From assembly GCA_019694685.1 (NCBI GenBank), contig JAIBBM010000009.1:39373-103372 (forward strand): 64,000 nt of DNA, in the 5' to 3' direction. The notes under the pieces are model-generated. The model was not told the origin of the DNA. It ran no database searches and saw only the letters and a program-made list of their open reading frames with translations. Of this stretch, positions 52,853 to 62,505 are shown in pieces (position 1 is the first letter of the stretch; each line of letters begins with the position of its first letter). Source of the stretch: Leptospirales bacterium. GTDB lineage: Bacteria; Spirochaetota; Leptospiria; Leptospirales; Leptonemataceae. A program made the position numbers and the translations under genes.

Positions 52853-54381
52853 GCTCAGGAAAAAGAGCCGAGGATCTTCATGTCGGCCTGATGGAAGGAG
52901 CGGCCACAAAAGAAGGGACCGCTCGCTACTTCCTGGATCTGAAAACACAATTCGCAGAATACAGAGACCATTCCTGGTTTAGATTCCAGACGCCATCGCA
53001 TCTGGCACTTTCGCGCATCGGGTTTGGCTGCTACAGAGTGAGTGCTGGCGCGCGCGCAAATGTAGACGCTCTCCGGGAAGCTATCCTTACAGGAGTCAAT
53101 GTGATCGATACCGCCGCCAATTACTCGGACGGATCTTCCGAGCAAATGGTGGGAGATGTAATCAGACAGCTCGTGGAAGCAAAAAGAATCGAGCGCAATC
53201 AAGTTGCTGTGGTTACAAAGATCGGATACATCCAGGGAAGAAACCTCGGCCTGCTGCGGACCGCTCCTCCGCCAGAAGTTGTGAAAGTGCGCGATGACAT
53301 CTGGCACTGCATCCATCCGGACTACATCAAATCGCAACTGCAACTCGCGCGCTACAGACTGGGGCTTCGCACCATCGACTTCTTGCTACTTCACAATCCA
53401 GAATACTTTCTCATAGACGCACAAACACGAGGCGTCCTGGCAGATGAGGCCCGTGCTCAGTACGTGGATCGATTGCGCCGCGCCTTTGAGATGATGGAGG
53501 AAATGGCCAATCGTGGAATCATTCAGTACTACGGAATATCCTCCAACACTCTGGCCCATTCATCTTCCAGTTACACGGCCACTCGTCTCGACGAAGTCCT
53601 CTCGGTAGCTGGCCCTCGCTTTGCGGCAGTTCAGTTTCCAGCCAATCTCATTGAGAACGACTTTAGATACAATCGCTCTGCAGGAGGAGGAACTGTAACG
53701 TCAGTCGCTCTTGCCCACGGACTCTGGACTCTGGGCAATCGGCCATTCAATGCAAACGGTCCGCGCGGACTGATTCGCCTGGCACGCCTCGTGGATGCTC
53801 CACCGGACGGAGGAGATTCAGGAATTGCTGAGTTTCAAAAAATGCAGGGTCGTTTGATGGAACTCGAAGCTCAGCTTCATGATCTGTTTGGTTCTGCCTT
53901 CCAGTTCGACAAAACCGCGCCGGCGTTTTCTGATATTTTAGAGAGATACCGCGATAGATTCACGACCACAGATCAACTGCGTGCGTCTGTGGAGCAGATT
54001 ACGCATTTGTTCAGCCCGACCGCCCGAAGAATCCAGACAGCAGTTCAAACAAAAAATCAGGAAATTGGATTCAATCAGTATCTAAAAGTAGTCAACGCTG
54101 TGATCCACTACTGGGAGCGCTATGTGGAGATTCTGGTTCACCAGAGAATGGAGGGTCTCGAAAATCTCCTGGGAGAACATCCCGCTCTGCAGGGCAAACC
54201 CCTGGCCCTTCAAGTGCTCCTGATTCTGTTGTCCGGAGATGTGCCCGCCACGGCACTCGTGGGCATGCGAAAAATTCCATATGTTCGCCAGCTCGTCCAG
54301 GCATTCGCGGAACCATCTCCGCCGGAAAGGGAAATGCTATCCCTGGTGGGCCGGGCACTCGATCTAATCGAGAAATTTTGA
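52849..54381 (+). CDS. Aldo/keto reductase with extended C-terminal region
   Basis: 510 residues, against about 320 in most family members. The barrel shows the catalytic set: Tyr in DTAANYSDGSSEQMVG (about residue 90), Lys in VVTKIGY (about 123), His in LLLHNPEYF (about 183). The barrel ends at about residue 310. The remaining 200 residues are helical with no recognised domain and may hold a partner or dimer surface. It is translated with the preceding unknown gene. Substrate unknown. Confidence 0.87.
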   Translation: MSSGKRAEDLHVGLMEGAATKEGTARYFLDLKTQFAEYRDHSWFRFQTPSHLALSRIGFGCYRVSAGARANVDALREAILTGVNVIDTAANYSDGSSEQMVGDVIRQLVEAKRIERNQVAVVTKIGYIQGRNLGLLRTAPPPEVVKVRDDIWHCIHPDYIKSQLQLARYRLGLRTIDFLLLHNPEYFLIDAQTRGVLADEARAQYVDRLRRAFEMMEEMANRGIIQYYGISSNTLAHSSSSYTATRLDEVLSVAGPRFAAVQFPANLIENDFRYNRSAGGGTVTSVALAHGLWTLGNRPFNANGPRGLIRLARLVDAPPDGGDSGIAEFQKMQGRLMELEAQLHDLFGSAFQFDKTAPAFSDILERYRDRFTTTDQLRASVEQITHLFSPTARRIQTAVQTKNQEIGFNQYLKVVNAVIHYWERYVEILVHQRMEGLENLLGEHPALQGKPLALQVLLILLSGDVPATALVGMRKIPYVRQLVQAFAEPSPPEREMLSLVGRALDLIEKF

Positions 54382-54415
54382 TTGCAAGCGCGCCCCCCGA
54401 CTGAGAAGAACAAAT

Positions 54416-54637
54416 ATGCTCACAAAACAGCAGGAAGAGGTCGTAGCGCTTTACAATCAGGGCCTCGGGCTCTACAAAGCGCGCAAATTCAAAGAGGCAC
54501 GCGAAACGTTCCTCAAAGGTCTGCAGATCCTGCCAGAAGACGGTCCATCCAAACTCTACGTGGAACGATGTGACGCATACATCAAAGACCCGCCAGGTGA
54601 AGACTGGGACGGAGTCTATGTAATGAAGACAAAATAA
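54416..54637 (+). CDS. Stand-alone TPR-like module related to spirochaetal cyclase tails
   Basis: 73 residues. It matches the tail repeated at the C terminus of many spirochaetal adenylate/guanylate cyclases: FNQGL-like YNQGLGLYKARKFKEARE, then PEDGPSKLYVERCDAYI and the ending PPGEDWDGVYVMKTK. The usual enzyme domains are absent. It may act as a partner-binding unit. A single base separates it from the bactofilin gene, so the two are probably coexpressed. Confidence 0.78.
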   Translation: MLTKQQEEVVALYNQGLGLYKARKFKEARETFLKGLQILPEDGPSKLYVERCDAYIKDPPGEDWDGVYVMKTK

Positions 54638-54638
54638 C

Positions 54639-55028
54639 ATGCTCAAGAAAAAAGAATCCCCCTCCATCACTGAAGGAGGGCCGATTTCCACCATCCTGGG
54701 AAAGGAGACTTCCTTCTCCGGCGTGATGGAATTCAAGAAACCACTGCAGATCAACGGCCACTTTGAGGGCGAACTCATCACAGACGGCGTGCTCGTGGTC
54801 GGAGAAGGCGCGACAGTAAAAGCGAACATTCGCGCGGGCATCGTCATTGTGGCCGGGGAAGTCACCGGGAATATTGAAGCCAGGCAAAAGCTGGAAATGC
54901 TCACATCAGGAAAGGTCTACGGAAACGTGAAGACTGCAAAATTGCAGATCGCAGACGGAGTCGTCTTTGATGGCAATTGCGAAATGATCACAGACGGTCA
55001 GACTACAGCTGCAAAAGCATCTGCGTGA
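54639..55028 (+). CDS. Bactofilin (polymer-forming cytoskeletal protein)
   Basis: 129 residues. The core (about 25-115) is the right-handed beta-helix of bactofilins: FSGVMEFKKPLQINGHFEGE, VVGEGATVKANIRAG and GEVTGNIEA. These proteins form filaments that position cell-wall enzymes and set cell shape, including in spirochetes. It starts one base after the TPR-like gene and ends inside the converging glycosyltransferase gene (31 bp overlap). Confidence 0.92.
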   Translation: MLKKKESPSITEGGPISTILGKETSFSGVMEFKKPLQINGHFEGELITDGVLVVGEGATVKANIRAGIVIVAGEVTGNIEARQKLEMLTSGKVYGNVKTAKLQIADGVVFDGNCEMITDGQTTAAKASA

Positions 55029-56110
55029 ACCAGCGCCGTATTTCTCCAGGACCAATCGCTTAGTTTTATTTTTGTAGGACGCAGTTTTCCGGAACGATGC
55101 TTCGAGACCGCGTCCGCAAGAGCGTCTCTCCAGGCATGCACATCTTTTGACCCAAGATAGGTAACCTGGCTTCCACCGATCTCATGAAAGCAACCAAGGT
55201 CAGATGCAATGCAATGCTTGCCCCTGGCCATCGCCTCTAATAGAGAAAGGCCAAACCCTTCATACAGAGAGGGAAGAACAAAGAATGCACATTGTTCATA
55301 CAGATCCGAAATAGACTCATCGCTTTCCGAATCAAGCACGTGCACAAGGCCGGTGTCCTCCATGCCCTTTAGCTTCTCATAAAAATCAGCGGACTCCCAT
55401 CCGCGTCTTCCAACCAGAACCAGGGGATAAGGTTTCGCACGTGCCATCGCATGCGATGCGTACTGGCCATACGCATCCAGAAGCATTCCGTAATTCTTTC
55501 TGGGCTCAAGAGTGGAAACACTCAGAATGAATGGTCCATTCACAGGAGGTTTTCTCTGTTCCGATTTCTTTCTTTTCGCGGGAGGATCCACACCCAGCAG
55601 AGACACTGCTGTCTTTTCTTCTGGCACACCGAGTTCTCGAATCATGTCCAGACGAGATTGATCTGAAATACAAAGAATGCGACTGGCTCTTTTTACGCTG
55701 TAGTTCAGAAATGCGCGCTGCTGGATACGCGCAATGCGTCGCATAGCTCCGGGAAAATACAACAGAACCAGATCATAAAAAGTAAGCACCGCTGGAATCC
55801 GCGGCAGAAATGGAGGAAGAACTTGCTGTGAACCCCAGAACAAATCCAGATTCTCTTTCCCGAGAGTAGCAGGCAGAGCAGAGTTAAACCACAAACCTTG
55901 CTTCCAGGCAAGAAGGCCCTGTCCCTGCATCCAGTGAATCTTCTTGTGAGCTAGAATTTCAGCATAGTCTGCATGTGGATTCTGCGCTGAATAGAGGAAG
56001 AACTCGTGATCGTCTGATAGTTCACGCAATACGCTTGCGATCACACGAGCAACACCGGAAACGCGCGAACTCAAAGGCCGCGCGTCCACTCCAATGCGAA
56101 GATGCTTCAT
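54998..56110 (-). CDS. Glycosyltransferase, GT4 family
   Basis: 370 residues. The GT-B fold has GVARVIASVLREL near the start and the C-terminal nucleotide-sugar domain with VSTLEPRKNYGMLL, LVGRRGW and FFVLPSLYEGFGLSLLEAM, whose Glu residues form the GT4 EX7E motif. It probably adds a sugar to a surface glycan or lipid. It overlaps hfq by 4 bp (ATGA), so translation is linked. Substrate unknown. Confidence 0.92.
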   Translation of the reverse strand: MKHLRIGVDARPLSSRVSGVARVIASVLRELSDDHEFFLYSAQNPHADYAEILAHKKIHWMQGQGLLAWKQGLWFNSALPATLGKENLDLFWGSQQVLPPFLPRIPAVLTFYDLVLLYFPGAMRRIARIQQRAFLNYSVKRASRILCISDQSRLDMIRELGVPEEKTAVSLLGVDPPAKRKKSEQRKPPVNGPFILSVSTLEPRKNYGMLLDAYGQYASHAMARAKPYPLVLVGRRGWESADFYEKLKGMEDTGLVHVLDSESDESISDLYEQCAFFVLPSLYEGFGLSLLEAMARGKHCIASDLGCFHEIGGSQVTYLGSKDVHAWRDALADAVSKHRSGKLRPTKIKLSDWSWRNTALVHADAFAAVV

Positions 56111-56322
56111 TTCTTGCGTTGTCCGGGGCGTGCCCCGAGTACGGAAGTGATCGAGTGCTTGTAGACGAGAATGCTGCGACCTTCCTGTTCCAGGAGAACC
56201 GTGAATCCATCATGAGCGCGCACTTTTCCGCGCACGGGCACTCCGGTTTTCAGATAAAGAGAGATGGGGCGACCGGTTTTAAGCGCGCCTTCGAACAATT
56301 CATCCTGGATTACCTCAGGCAT
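56107..56322 (-). CDS. hfq: RNA chaperone Hfq
   Basis: 71 residues. Hfq binds small RNAs and A-rich tails and links them to targets. The Sm1 and Sm2 motifs are visible as GVPVRGKVRAHDGFTVLLE and ILVYKHSITSVL, the latter with the hallmark YKH. GGAAG lies upstream of the ATG. The start of the glycosyltransferase lies in its stop. Its presence fits the poly(A) polymerase with an RNA-binding tail at 17965. Confidence 0.9.
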   Translation of the reverse strand: MPEVIQDELFEGALKTGRPISLYLKTGVPVRGKVRAHDGFTVLLEQEGRSILVYKHSITSVLGARPGQRKK

Positions 56323-56356
56323 GGTTCATCTTCCATTGGTTGCGTGGCGCGTCAAC

Positions 56357-56959
56357 TCAGTACGTCCAACCGCGATACGCAGGTGTGATCTCCACAGATG
56401 GTTTGCCGTCTTTGATTGGTTCGTCAGAAATCCAGAGCACCTTCTTACTGTGCGATGAAGGAGGGCCACCCGGCCTGGGAAGATAATAGTGATCCACATG
56501 CAAAACAGCGTAATACTTCTTGCCCGTCTCCAGTCTATATTCTGCCACACTTACAGAACCATGCTCTCGAATCCAGGCCCTGACCGCTTCCGGTGCGTCC
56601 GATTCCTTTGTGTAATATTTCTCCACGGCCGGGTTCAGATAAAGCCGGATGTCCGCGCGCGAAACAGTCATCTTTCCGTTTTCTGTTTTCAAATTCAGCT
56701 GCACTTCGCTCTGAAAACCCACGCTATAGGATTCCCATTTTTTCTCAGAGCGATTTCCGAAAGCCCACTCAAAGTAGACACAGCCGTGGCCGGACGGATA
56801 AGCAGATACATTCTGTCCCGAAACAGAAATCGTTTTGCTATCCTGGAACGAATCAAATGTCAATTCTTGCAACGAACTCTCCTGGGGCTCGCGCACGGGG
56901 CGGGCACATTCTGGAAATAGAAAAAAACAAACGCAGGCAACGCTAATACTTACGCGCAA
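56357..56959 (-). CDS. Lipoprotein-like unknown protein
   Basis: 200 residues. A signal peptide ends near LFPEC; Glu before the Cys makes the lipobox atypical. The mature part is beta-rich, with Tyr and Lys abundant. No family recognised. Its first 17 bases overlap the cysQ gene. Confidence 0.65.
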   Translation of the reverse strand: MRVSISVACVCFFLFPECARPVREPQESSLQELTFDSFQDSKTISVSGQNVSAYPSGHGCVYFEWAFGNRSEKKWESYSVGFQSEVQLNLKTENGKMTVSRADIRLYLNPAVEKYYTKESDAPEAVRAWIREHGSVSVAEYRLETGKKYYAVLHVDHYYLPRPGGPPSSHSKKVLWISDEPIKDGKPSVEITPAYRGWTY

Positions 56960-57749
56960 GCTTCAATCCCCGTCTCAAGAAGTATTCGTGAAACTGCAGA
57001 ACAAGATCCGTATTTCCGGCAACAAGGCCAAACGATTTTGGATCTTTCTGATTGTAATGGCGAGCTTTGCGATTCTCTAAATCTGTAACCATGGTTTCCT
57101 GATGCGCGAGAACAAGGGCAGTGCCACCACAAATATCCCAATCGTTTTTGGGATACAATGAAACTACAAGATCGCCTTCTCCACCCGCAAGCATAGCGAG
57201 CTTTCGCGCAATGGAACCGGTGGGTCTGATTTCGAAATCGTTCTGCAGTTCTGCAAATGTCCCTCGCTGAAATTCAGTCTGGCTCACAAGCAATGTGGAT
57301 CCAATCAACTCCCGGCGGCGAGAGATGCTGGCCCTCACTCCGTTCTTCATGACTCCCATGCCGCCTGAAATCAGAATATCTTCTGCAGGCATGGCCACGG
57401 CGCCTAGCACTGGAGTTCCATTGCGAGATAGTCCCACGGAAACTGAGAAATCCTTCTGACCCGCAACAAACTCTTTTGTTCCGTCGATTGGATCTACAAT
57501 CCAGACTTCGCGACAAGAAAGTCGATCATCATCGTCTGTGGACTCTTCAGAAAGCCAGCCCGCATCCGGCAGAAGGCGTCTAAGATGACTTTCTAAAATG
57601 CGATTGGATTCGAGGTCAGCAGTGGTGAGAGGCCCCGCGTCCCCTTTGCTGGAAACGGAGAATGATTTGTCGTTGAATACTCGCAGAACGGCGGACGCGG
57701 CGGTTGCCACCGCGTCAGATAGGCCGGACAAAATGTCCGCGTCAGTCAC
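56943..57749 (-). CDS. cysQ: 3'(2'),5'-bisphosphate nucleotidase
   Basis: 268 residues, GTG start overlapping the previous stop (GTGA). Inositol-monophosphatase superfamily. Metal-binding motifs are WIVDPIDGTKEF and WDICGGTAL, with the Glu in LSEESTDD. CysQ removes PAP left by sulfate reduction. TKEF after DPIDG favours CysQ over other family members. It fits the cysteine genes cysK and cysE in the window. Confidence 0.9.
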   Translation of the reverse strand: MTDADILSGLSDAVATAASAVLRVFNDKSFSVSSKGDAGPLTTADLESNRILESHLRRLLPDAGWLSEESTDDDDRLSCREVWIVDPIDGTKEFVAGQKDFSVSVGLSRNGTPVLGAVAMPAEDILISGGMGVMKNGVRASISRRRELIGSTLLVSQTEFQRGTFAELQNDFEIRPTGSIARKLAMLAGGEGDLVVSLYPKNDWDICGGTALVLAHQETMVTDLENRKARHYNQKDPKSFGLVAGNTDLVLQFHEYFLRRGLKLARKY

Positions 57750-58198
57750 GGAGTCTTTGCTGGCTGCGCCGGAGTTGCAGGAGCAGTTGGATTCGTGCTG
57801 GATTCGCGATGGGTCATGTCCACTTCCGCTGCATCGAGGAATTTCTCAGTGATAGGAGACTGAGCAAAGCTCTCCGGGTTACGCGCATACTCAAAACGAA
57901 AGAATGAGTTCTTGTATTTCACGAAGTAGACCAGAGGAGAAGTAGGGTTTTCGTATTCGATGGTCTGGATGGACAGGTCTTTGATGATCGTCTCCTTTTC
58001 TTCGTAGTAGTGACGAGTCATGGCCATGCGAACCGCGTTCACCAGGTTCGTTTCCAGAGTCTTAAGTCTGGCTTCAGGGCCGGTCTGCTTGTTGCGAATG
58101 GCTTCTTCTACTGCCCGGTATTCTTGCTGGACGCCTTCTTTTCTTCCGGCCCAGACCGGAACACTGAACAATGCAATGATTACAATTACCCGCTTCAT
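57746..58198 (-). CDS. Small secreted protein of unknown function
   Basis: 150 residues from the ATG at 58198, chosen because GAGGTAAAG lies just before it. A signal peptide (about 1-17, ending VWA) leads to a soluble, helical, acidic mature protein with a Pro/Ala/Thr-rich end. No family recognised. It overlaps cysQ by 4 bp. Confidence 0.72.
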   Translation of the reverse strand: MKRVIVIIALFSVPVWAGRKEGVQQEYRAVEEAIRNKQTGPEARLKTLETNLVNAVRMAMTRHYYEEKETIIKDLSIQTIEYENPTSPLVYFVKYKNSFFRFEYARNPESFAQSPITEKFLDAAEVDMTHRESSTNPTAPATPAQPAKTP

Positions 58199-58260
58199 CT
58201 TTACCTCGATCGGCAACAGGATGGCGCGAATTGAGCCGGAAGCAACGATAATTTCCGGGT

Positions 58261-60447
58261 TTATTCTATCTTCTCGATGGGAGCAAACCTGGCCAGGAAG
58301 TACCTGACCTTCTCATCTCCATCAAACTGTATGCCGATCTTTGCACCCGCTACTGTATCTTCCTGCTCCACCACGGTGCCCGGGCCGTAGGATTTGTGTC
58401 GAATTCTATCCCCGATTTGTACGGGCACAACCTGCACTGACGGAGGCGGCGGCCTTCTTCCCACTCCAGCAAAACTGCCCATAGAATCTCGCGCACGCGG
58501 AGTGTTCTGAGCTCTCGTGGCGATCCCTTCTTCGAAAACGGATACGTCTATTTCTGAAATGAAACGAGACGGAAGCCTGGGTTGATAGCTGCCCTGAATG
58601 CGGCGAAATCGACTGCTGGACAAATACAGAAATTCACGCGCTCGAGTGATTCCAACATACGCAAGCCTGCGCTCTTCTTCTATGTTGTCCTCAAGCGAAA
58701 AAGTATGCGGAATGGTTCCCTCTTCCAGACCCGTAAAAAACACAGCGCGATATTCCAGACCTTTCGCGTTGTGAAGGGTGATCAGGTTGACTGCGTCTTG
58801 ACCCTCAGCATCTCCCTGCTCTGAATAGAGAGAGATTTGCTGGAGATACGCACTGAGATTTGGTTCAGATTCGCTTTCCTCGAATTCCTGGATGGAGGAA
58901 GCGAATTCTTCTACGTTTTCGATCCTGGATTCACCGGGGTTCTCATCTTTCGCAAGGAATTCCAGATATCCTGTCTTTTCTATGATGGATTCAAGCACCA
59001 GAGAAGGTCTTGCTGGATTCATCCCGCGCCAGTTTTCAAACCAGGAATGCAGGTCCATGATCGCGCGCGAACCACGCACACCCTGGAGTTCCCCCGCTCT
59101 CGCCATAGCATCGTAGAGAGTGATTCCTTCTGTCACAGAAAGCGCTTCTAGACGAGCCAGGCCCGCCTCTCCAAAACCACGGGCCGGAGTATTGATGATA
59201 CGCATCAAGCTGATGCTGTCTTCCGGATTCACAACCACGGACAGATAGGCGATTAAATCTTTGATTTCCTTTCTGTCGTAAAAGCGAAAACCTCCTACGA
59301 GCAAATACGGAATGCCATCTCGTCTGAGCAATTCTTCAAAGTGTCTGGATTGCGCGTTGGTGCGATAAAACACCGCGGACTCCGCATATGGAATTCCCTG
59401 CTGCTTGAGACTCTTGATACGCGAAATGGCTCCCGCCGCTTCTTCTGTGTCAGACTCGTAAACTGTGTAATGAATTTTCTCTCCACCTGGCTGGCGGGTA
59501 AAGAGAGTCTTTTCGCGACGCTCACTGTTGTGCGCGATGAGAGAGGAAGCTGCTTTGAGTATGGGCGCAGTGCTTCTATAATTTTCTTCCAGACGAAGCA
59601 CTGTGCAATTTGGATAATCTTTTTCAAACGAAAGAATATTCTCAATATCCGCACCACGCCAGGAATAGATGGACTGATCATCGTCCCCGACGACTGCTAT
59701 GTTTGTGTGATCGCGCGCGATCAATCGCCCAAGCATGTACTGTGCGTGATTCGTATCCTGATACTCATCGATCATGAAATATCGCCACATGCTCTGGTAG
59801 TCTGCGAGCACTTCTGGCTCTCTTTCAAACATGCGCACTGTCTCGTAGATCAAATCGCCAAAATCAAGGGCATTGTTTTTTCTCAGACGGATCATGTACT
59901 CGCGATAAATCGGAATCACGTCCTCTTCATACCTGTCCGCCGTTTGCTCAAACTTTTCAGGAGAAACCATCTGATCGCGTGCGCGATTGATCCTTTCTGC
60001 AGCAGCGCGCGGAGTGAGCCACGACGAAGTGATGTCTAGATCCTTGATGACTCTCTTGATCAATGCTTCCTGATCATTCTGATCATAGATAGAAAAGCCT
60101 GACTTCAGTCCTAGTTTAGGCGCGTTCCTTCGCAGAATGTAAAGCCCAAGAGAGTGAAACGTGCGAACCAGTACACTGTCCGCCATGGGACCAATCAAAC
60201 CGTAGAGCCTCTGGTGCATTTCTCCCGCAGCTTTGTTTGTAAAGGTAACGGCGCACACTCTGTACGGCGGAACATTCAGTACGCGACACAGATAGGCGAT
60301 TCTGTGAGTGATGACTCGCGTCTTTCCGGATCCGGCGCCGGCTAGAATCAGAAGAGGACCTTCATTGTGCAACACCGCCTGCTTCTGAACCGGATTCAGA
60401 TTGGCCAAAAGCTCCTCTTCTATCTTTGCCTTTAATTCTGTTTTCAA
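58261..60447 (-). CDS. pcrA: ATP-dependent DNA helicase, UvrD/PcrA type
   Basis: 728 residues with a TTG start inside the ribD stop (TTGA). Superfamily 1A helicase: Walker A LAGAGSGKTRVITHR at about residue 35, motif II IDEYQDTNHAQY, motif III VGDDDQSIYSWRGAD, motif IV and VI ending in YVGITRAREFLYLSSS. The C-terminal part has a PcrA/UvrD tail with QIGDRIRHKSYGPGTVV, which binds RNA polymerase in other bacteria. Acts in repair and replication restart. Confidence 0.95.
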   Translation of the reverse strand: MKTELKAKIEEELLANLNPVQKQAVLHNEGPLLILAGAGSGKTRVITHRIAYLCRVLNVPPYRVCAVTFTNKAAGEMHQRLYGLIGPMADSVLVRTFHSLGLYILRRNAPKLGLKSGFSIYDQNDQEALIKRVIKDLDITSSWLTPRAAAERINRARDQMVSPEKFEQTADRYEEDVIPIYREYMIRLRKNNALDFGDLIYETVRMFEREPEVLADYQSMWRYFMIDEYQDTNHAQYMLGRLIARDHTNIAVVGDDDQSIYSWRGADIENILSFEKDYPNCTVLRLEENYRSTAPILKAASSLIAHNSERREKTLFTRQPGGEKIHYTVYESDTEEAAGAISRIKSLKQQGIPYAESAVFYRTNAQSRHFEELLRRDGIPYLLVGGFRFYDRKEIKDLIAYLSVVVNPEDSISLMRIINTPARGFGEAGLARLEALSVTEGITLYDAMARAGELQGVRGSRAIMDLHSWFENWRGMNPARPSLVLESIIEKTGYLEFLAKDENPGESRIENVEEFASSIQEFEESESEPNLSAYLQQISLYSEQGDAEGQDAVNLITLHNAKGLEYRAVFFTGLEEGTIPHTFSLEDNIEEERRLAYVGITRAREFLYLSSSRFRRIQGSYQPRLPSRFISEIDVSVFEEGIATRAQNTPRARDSMGSFAGVGRRPPPPSVQVVPVQIGDRIRHKSYGPGTVVEQEDTVAGAKIGIQFDGDEKVRYFLARFAPIEKIE

Positions 60448-61565
60448 AAATGATACACTCCGAGCTTTTCTTCGCCCGCATGATAACTGGCCATGGGCCT
60501 TGCCTGAAGAAGCGCAGACGGAACGCGGACTGAGTCCGGTCCTGCCTCCAGAGTCCCTGACCTTTCCAGATGATACAAACGATCCCGACTGCCTAGACCA
60601 GGCATGATCGCGTGAAACAATCCAGCACCGCCTTCCACCAGAACTTCACCCAGACCGCGATCTGCGAGCACATCGCGAAGTTCTATCATGAAAGATGGGT
60701 GAGACAGAGGGGGAAGAGCGTGCGTCCACCTGCCCGGCCATGGTTCTACGGACAAAAAGAGAGGTTCTCTCCCGGTTGTTTCTGTAAGTGCCTTCTGTTT
60801 TTCAAACCAGGTCTCTGCTCCTGGAAAAGGACGACCCAGAACAAATACGCGAAGCGGCTGATTGGAATTCGTAGCCGCCAGTTCGTCATTTGCGATGATT
60901 GCGTCTACAAACGGATCCTGCCCGGAGGTTCGTTTCATTCTCAAAGGAGATCTTGTTCGCGCCTCAAGCCCTGGGCGATCGACAAAAATAGTGCGCGGAC
61001 CAACCAGAACGGCGTCCAGCTTCGCACGAAGCATCTGACCAAACGCAATTCCATCCTCGGAGGACACCATGATTCTCTTTTCTTTGCTTCCCATGATCCC
61101 ATCGCAACTGGCGACCTTGAGATGAAACCGCGGTCCCTGCCCGAGAGTGCGACCAATGAATCCTTCGAGGAATTCGCGACCCATTCCGTTAGAATCATCT
61201 ACGATTTGCAGACCTGATTCGCGGAGACGAGCAAGGCCCTCTCCGCTCAAACTCGGATCTAGATTCCCAATGTGAAGTCTCAGGTTTGGATAGTTTGCCA
61301 GTCGTTTCGTGCACGGAGGAGTGCGCCCAAATTTCGAGCATGGTTCGAGAGTCACATACAGATCTCCATCTGCATCGCGCGGGAGACTTTGATCAAATAG
61401 ATCGAGGGCAACAATTTCCGCGTGCCGACGCCCTGGTGCTTCTGTTGCGCCGGAGAAGATTTGTCCTTTTGACTGAATGACACAGGCGACGGACGGATTG
61501 GGCCAGGTGCGGCCCAGAGCGATCACAGATTGCCGGCTCAGCTCTGCAACTATGCCGGCATCCAC
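60444..61565 (-). CDS. ribD: Riboflavin biosynthesis bifunctional deaminase/reductase
   Basis: 373 residues from a GTG at 61565; the longer frame would overlap secF. The N-terminal deaminase has the zinc site HAE in PGRRHAEIVAL and PCSKFGRTPPC. The C-terminal reductase has FHLKVASCDG and VLVEGGAGLFHAIM. RibD carries out the second and third steps of riboflavin synthesis. No other rib genes are in the window. It begins 4 bp after the secF stop. Confidence 0.9.
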   Translation of the reverse strand: MDAGIVAELSRQSVIALGRTWPNPSVACVIQSKGQIFSGATEAPGRRHAEIVALDLFDQSLPRDADGDLYVTLEPCSKFGRTPPCTKRLANYPNLRLHIGNLDPSLSGEGLARLRESGLQIVDDSNGMGREFLEGFIGRTLGQGPRFHLKVASCDGIMGSKEKRIMVSSEDGIAFGQMLRAKLDAVLVGPRTIFVDRPGLEARTRSPLRMKRTSGQDPFVDAIIANDELAATNSNQPLRVFVLGRPFPGAETWFEKQKALTETTGREPLFLSVEPWPGRWTHALPPLSHPSFMIELRDVLADRGLGEVLVEGGAGLFHAIMPGLGSRDRLYHLERSGTLEAGPDSVRVPSALLQARPMASYHAGEEKLGVYHF

Positions 61566-61569
61566 TTTT

Positions 61570-62505
61570 CTACCGCCGAATACGAGCGACGAATTCTTCG
61601 TAGTACTGAACGCTGTGCGCGGCCACGAAAATCGAAGAATACGTTCCCATAAAAATACCAAAGATCAGAACAAGAGCAAAATCCCTGAGACTGTCTGCGC
61701 CACCGAGTAGAAGTGCCAGAACGGAGATCATAGTCAGAATGGAAGTAACCAGAGTTCGAGAGAGAGTCTGAGTCATTGCCTCGTCCATGGTTGTGCGAAG
61801 AGACATCTGCGCTCTGTCTTTTGAATTCTCGCGGATTCTATCGAAGATCACAATCGTATCATTGATCGAATAACCTACGATGGTAAGAACCGCGGCAACG
61901 ACTGGAATGCTTGGCTCAATTCTTGCCACTCCAATGAATCCAATGGTTAGAATCACGTCGTGTACCAGAGAGAGAGAGGCACCCAGGGCAAATGCAAAGT
62001 CAAATCGAAAGCTCAAATAGATCCCGATGATGATGATACACCAGAACAGACTCCAGAGGGAGATCCTCCAGAGTTCGTCACCGTAGCTGGCCGCCATGGT
62101 TTCGCGCGACACTACACTGCGCGGAGTGAGACCCAGGTTTCCAAGAATTCTGCTTTCGAGTTCAGCGGTCACTCCGCCGTCTCCCTTTGGTTTCTCCGAA
62201 GGTTTGAGGGCAGCGAGTTCCTTTTCCAGTTTCTCTTTTGTTTTTGGTCCAATCTCCAGATCATACTGGTTTGTGCGAAAGCCGGACAACTTGATCTGAG
62301 GATTGTCCACTCCTGCTTTCAACGCAGCTTTTTCAAGATCCGCTTTTCCAAGACCGGCCGGTAAAACCAGACTGAAACGAATGCCACCGTTGAAAGTGAT
62401 CGACGATTGAAAACCGCCGTACACGAAAAACGTAATGTAAAACAGAACCGCACCGAGTGCGAGAGAGCCTAAGATGAAGACGGCGCGAAAGCGTGAAAAT
62501 TTCAC
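61570..62505 (-). CDS. secF: Protein translocase subunit SecF
   Basis: 311 residues from a GTG at 62505, which has AGGAGG six bases upstream and overlaps the secD stop (GTGA); the earlier ATG-type starts inside secD are less likely. It has six membrane helices and a periplasmic loop. The core motif is YSINDTIVIFDRIREN. SecF works with SecD to pull proteins through the SecYEG channel using the proton gradient. Confidence 0.95.
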   Translation of the reverse strand: MKFSRFRAVFILGSLALGAVLFYITFFVYGGFQSSITFNGGIRFSLVLPAGLGKADLEKAALKAGVDNPQIKLSGFRTNQYDLEIGPKTKEKLEKELAALKPSEKPKGDGGVTAELESRILGNLGLTPRSVVSRETMAASYGDELWRISLWSLFWCIIIIGIYLSFRFDFAFALGASLSLVHDVILTIGFIGVARIEPSIPVVAAVLTIVGYSINDTIVIFDRIRENSKDRAQMSLRTTMDEAMTQTLSRTLVTSILTMISVLALLLGGADSLRDFALVLIFGIFMGTYSSIFVAAHSVQYYEEFVARIRR

